Shown here piece by piece: positions 62,268 to 64,000 of a stretch of DNA of 64,000 bases (positions are counted from its first letter, which is position 1; the number at the start of each line of letters is the position of its first letter). The DNA lies in the NCBI GenBank assembly GCA_004835665.1, contig RBKR01000014.1, positions 868,001 to 932,000 of the forward strand, given 5' to 3'. Origin of the DNA: Phoma sp. XZ068. Taxonomy: Eukaryota; Ascomycota; Dothideomycetes; Pleosporales; Didymellaceae. A model generated the notes under the pieces. The model saw only the letters and a program-made list of their open reading frames with translations, had not been told where the DNA came from and searched no databases. Both the position numbers and the translations under genes were made by a program.

Positions 62268-64000
62268 TAGAGACTCTAATAGATAGATTATATACTTCTT
62301 AAAGTTCTTATTAATATATTTATAGAGTACTATTAGTTTCTATTTTAAGAGTTAATATATTAGTCTAAATATTAGTACCTTTCCCTCTTCTAATTAAATC
62401 TTATAATTCTATAGTTTATACTATAGTAGTACCTTAATTATTTTCTTATTATAAAATAGTTCTTAGTAGTTACTATATTTATCTAGAATATTAGAAGGTA
62501 TACTAGCTATCTTCTATTCTCTTACCCTCTATATAGTATATTATTTACTATAAGTAGAGTTAACTACCTTATCTTAGTATATTTTATTACTTAAGAAGAT
62601 AGTACTAATTTCTCTCTTATCTACTAGCTATATTATATACTATATAGGATTAGGTATAGTAGTACTATATTAGTATTTATTAAATAAATAGTATACTATT
62701 ATTTCTACTTATTCTTTAGTAGTGCTATAGCTATAGTTATTTACTAAGATTTATTATATTATCTAGTTAATATATAGGTTGTACTTCTATAGCTATAGAA
62801 GACCTAGAATAATATTATAGGTAGCTATTCTAAGCACGTCTAGACTAATCTATTCCCTATAGTTAAGTACCTAAAAAGGTATATCTACTACTTTATATAT
62901 AATAGTATCTTCTCTTAGTATTAGCTTACTATTTACTACTCTAAGTAGGTATAGCTAGTTCTTAAGATATACCCTAATCTTAGCTTATTTAATTATAGTA
63001 TAGAATATATAGTTCCCTTAAGTACCTAAGTCTAAAAGTATAGTTACCTTAACTCTATTTAGCTAGATAAGGAGTTATAGTAGTATATCTCCTAGAATAG
63101 TATTAATAGCTTATTCCTAGCTAAGGCTAGTAAAGGTATTAACCTACTAATATACCTTATTCTTTATTTAATAGTTATATATATAGTATTCTAGCTTATT
63201 ATATAAGTAATATATTAGTAGCTTACCTATCTTACTAGTTTATTCCTACTATAGTCCCTTATTTAAGTTTAATAAGTCTATAGCTTCTAGTCTATAGTAT
63301 TTAGCTTATATATTACTATAGATATAGCGCCCTATATTTAGTTAGTAATATCCCTCTTAATTATTATACCTTAGTATATAGCTATGCTAGGTTCCTTATA
63401 GTAGTTAAGTAAGCTATATAGGTATCTAGGCTCTTAGGTTATTTTAGAGTTCTTATTTAAGCTTATAGAGCTAATTATTAATATTAATTATAGTATATAC
63501 TAGGTTATCTAGAGTATTAATACTAGTACTAGTATATATTAGCTCTTCCTTAACTTAAGGCTTAAAGCTTTATTAGAATATTATTATTAATACTAGGTTA
63601 TTCTAGCCTATAAGTATAGTAAGTTACTAGAACTTAGTAGTATAGTTAGTAGTAGACTTAGTTTATTAGATATATTAGATATTTTATTATATAATAGCTA
63701 ATTTATTATAGATCCTAAAAATAGGACAGATCCTATCCTTAAAGCTATTAAAATCTCTTATCTAGCTATTTTTCTTCTCTATTATTTTACCTTAGTTATA
63801 CTATTAGATAAATAGCTTAATCTATTAGAATATAGTTCTATATATATAGCTTACTATAAAAGTAACTTATTACTTACTTAGCACCCTACTTTCTTAGAAG
63901 TAAAAGAAGAGGTCCTACTATATAAGCTAGTTATCTAGCTTATATTACTCTCTATAGAAGATATCTAGCTTATTAATACTAAGTATACTCTAGGCTAGAG

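Larger units (their letters stand above)
56721..64000. repeat. RIP-mutated AT-rich block
   Basis: Base composition changes sharply here: TpA is extremely frequent, while CpA, TpG and CpG are almost absent (whole 60-base lines, for example around 57001, contain none). This is the signature of repeat-induced point mutation, C to T mainly at CpA on both strands. No ORF of useful length survives. The block runs off the window end. Confidence 0.93.
58700..64000 (-). mobile_element. Ty3/gypsy LTR retrotransposon, RIP-destroyed
   Basis: On the minus strand the order reverse transcriptase, RNase H, integrase (toward lower coordinates) can be read through the stops. That is the Ty3/gypsy (Metaviridae-type) order. 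The gag and protease part should lie above about 62400 and may continue outside. The lower boundary is set near a pair of direct repeats at 58722-58857 and is approximate; no terminal repeat pair could be matched. Confidence 0.75.

Noticed and set aside
1..64000. CRISPR arrays, bacterial operons, Shine-Dalgarno sites, riboswitches
   Set aside because: The window is fungal nuclear DNA with spliceosomal introns; none of these was seen.
1..64000. tRNA and rRNA genes
   Set aside because: I scanned by eye for B-box-like GGTTCRANYCC and cloverleaf potential; isolated partial matches fell in coding sequence or lacked pairing arms. A covariance-model scan would be decisive.

Overview
This window looks like a filamentous ascomycete (Pezizomycotina) nuclear chromosome, most likely a dothideomycete. 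The evidence is short GT-AG introns (about 42-117 nt, many near 50), closely packed genes on both strands, ascomycete-specific families (CYP52, GH27, GH20, CAP10-type GT90, ApsB/Mto1), and a 7.3 kb AT-rich tail with the mark of repeat-induced point mutation (RIP). The exact species cannot be read from the sequence. Multi-exon coordinates below were rebuilt by hand from splice signals, reading phase and family homology recalled from knowledge; no search was run.

Layout. 1-6 kb: a CYP52 P450 cut by the window edge (-), ORF relics, a secreted alpha-galactosidase (-) and a small two-exon gene (-). 6.4-11.1 kb: a protein kinase (+) tail-to-tail with MTQ2 (-), the SDH assembly factor SDHAF3 (+), a Cys-rich protein ending in a CaaX box (+), and the V-ATPase assembly factor PKR1 (+). 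11.6-17.2 kb: an AMSH-type JAMM deubiquitinase (+), an AMMECR1 protein (-), ribosomal protein eL29 in four exons (-) and an unknown protein (-). 18.5-23.7 kb: a 114-aa unknown (+), a GT90 glycosyltransferase (+) and an ORF joining a FAR1/WRKY-GCM1 zinc finger to an SMP-30 lactonase-like domain (+). 23.7-27.5 kb: GRC3 (-) and RPA34 (+), divergent. 28.3-35.3 kb: the microtubule-organising protein ApsB/Mto1 (+) and a coiled-coil protein (+). 35.8-42.5 kb: an Spt10-like acetyltransferase, a GH20 hexosaminidase and a GT8 glycosyltransferase, all (-). 42.8-49.2 kb: nucleoporins NUP42/AMO1 (-) and POM152 (+), divergent. 49.4-52.9 kb: an FBXO21-like F-box protein (-) and a polytopic membrane protein (-).

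53-64 kb is a decaying border: gene-poor DNA, ORF relics, a 5'-truncated frameshifted SRPK-like kinase pseudogene, then a RIP-destroyed block in which a minus-strand Ty3/gypsy retrotransposon can still be recognised (reverse transcriptase, RNase H, integrase).

Functional themes. Housekeeping genes dominate the first 53 kb. Two divergent pairs join genes of one process: GRC3/RPA34 (rRNA synthesis and processing) and NUP42/POM152 (nuclear pore). The most unusual observations are the FAR1-SMP-30 composite ORF, the polybasic plus CaaX tail on the small Cys-rich protein, the C-terminal RDEL on the alpha-galactosidase, and the near-total loss of CpA/TpG in the terminal block.
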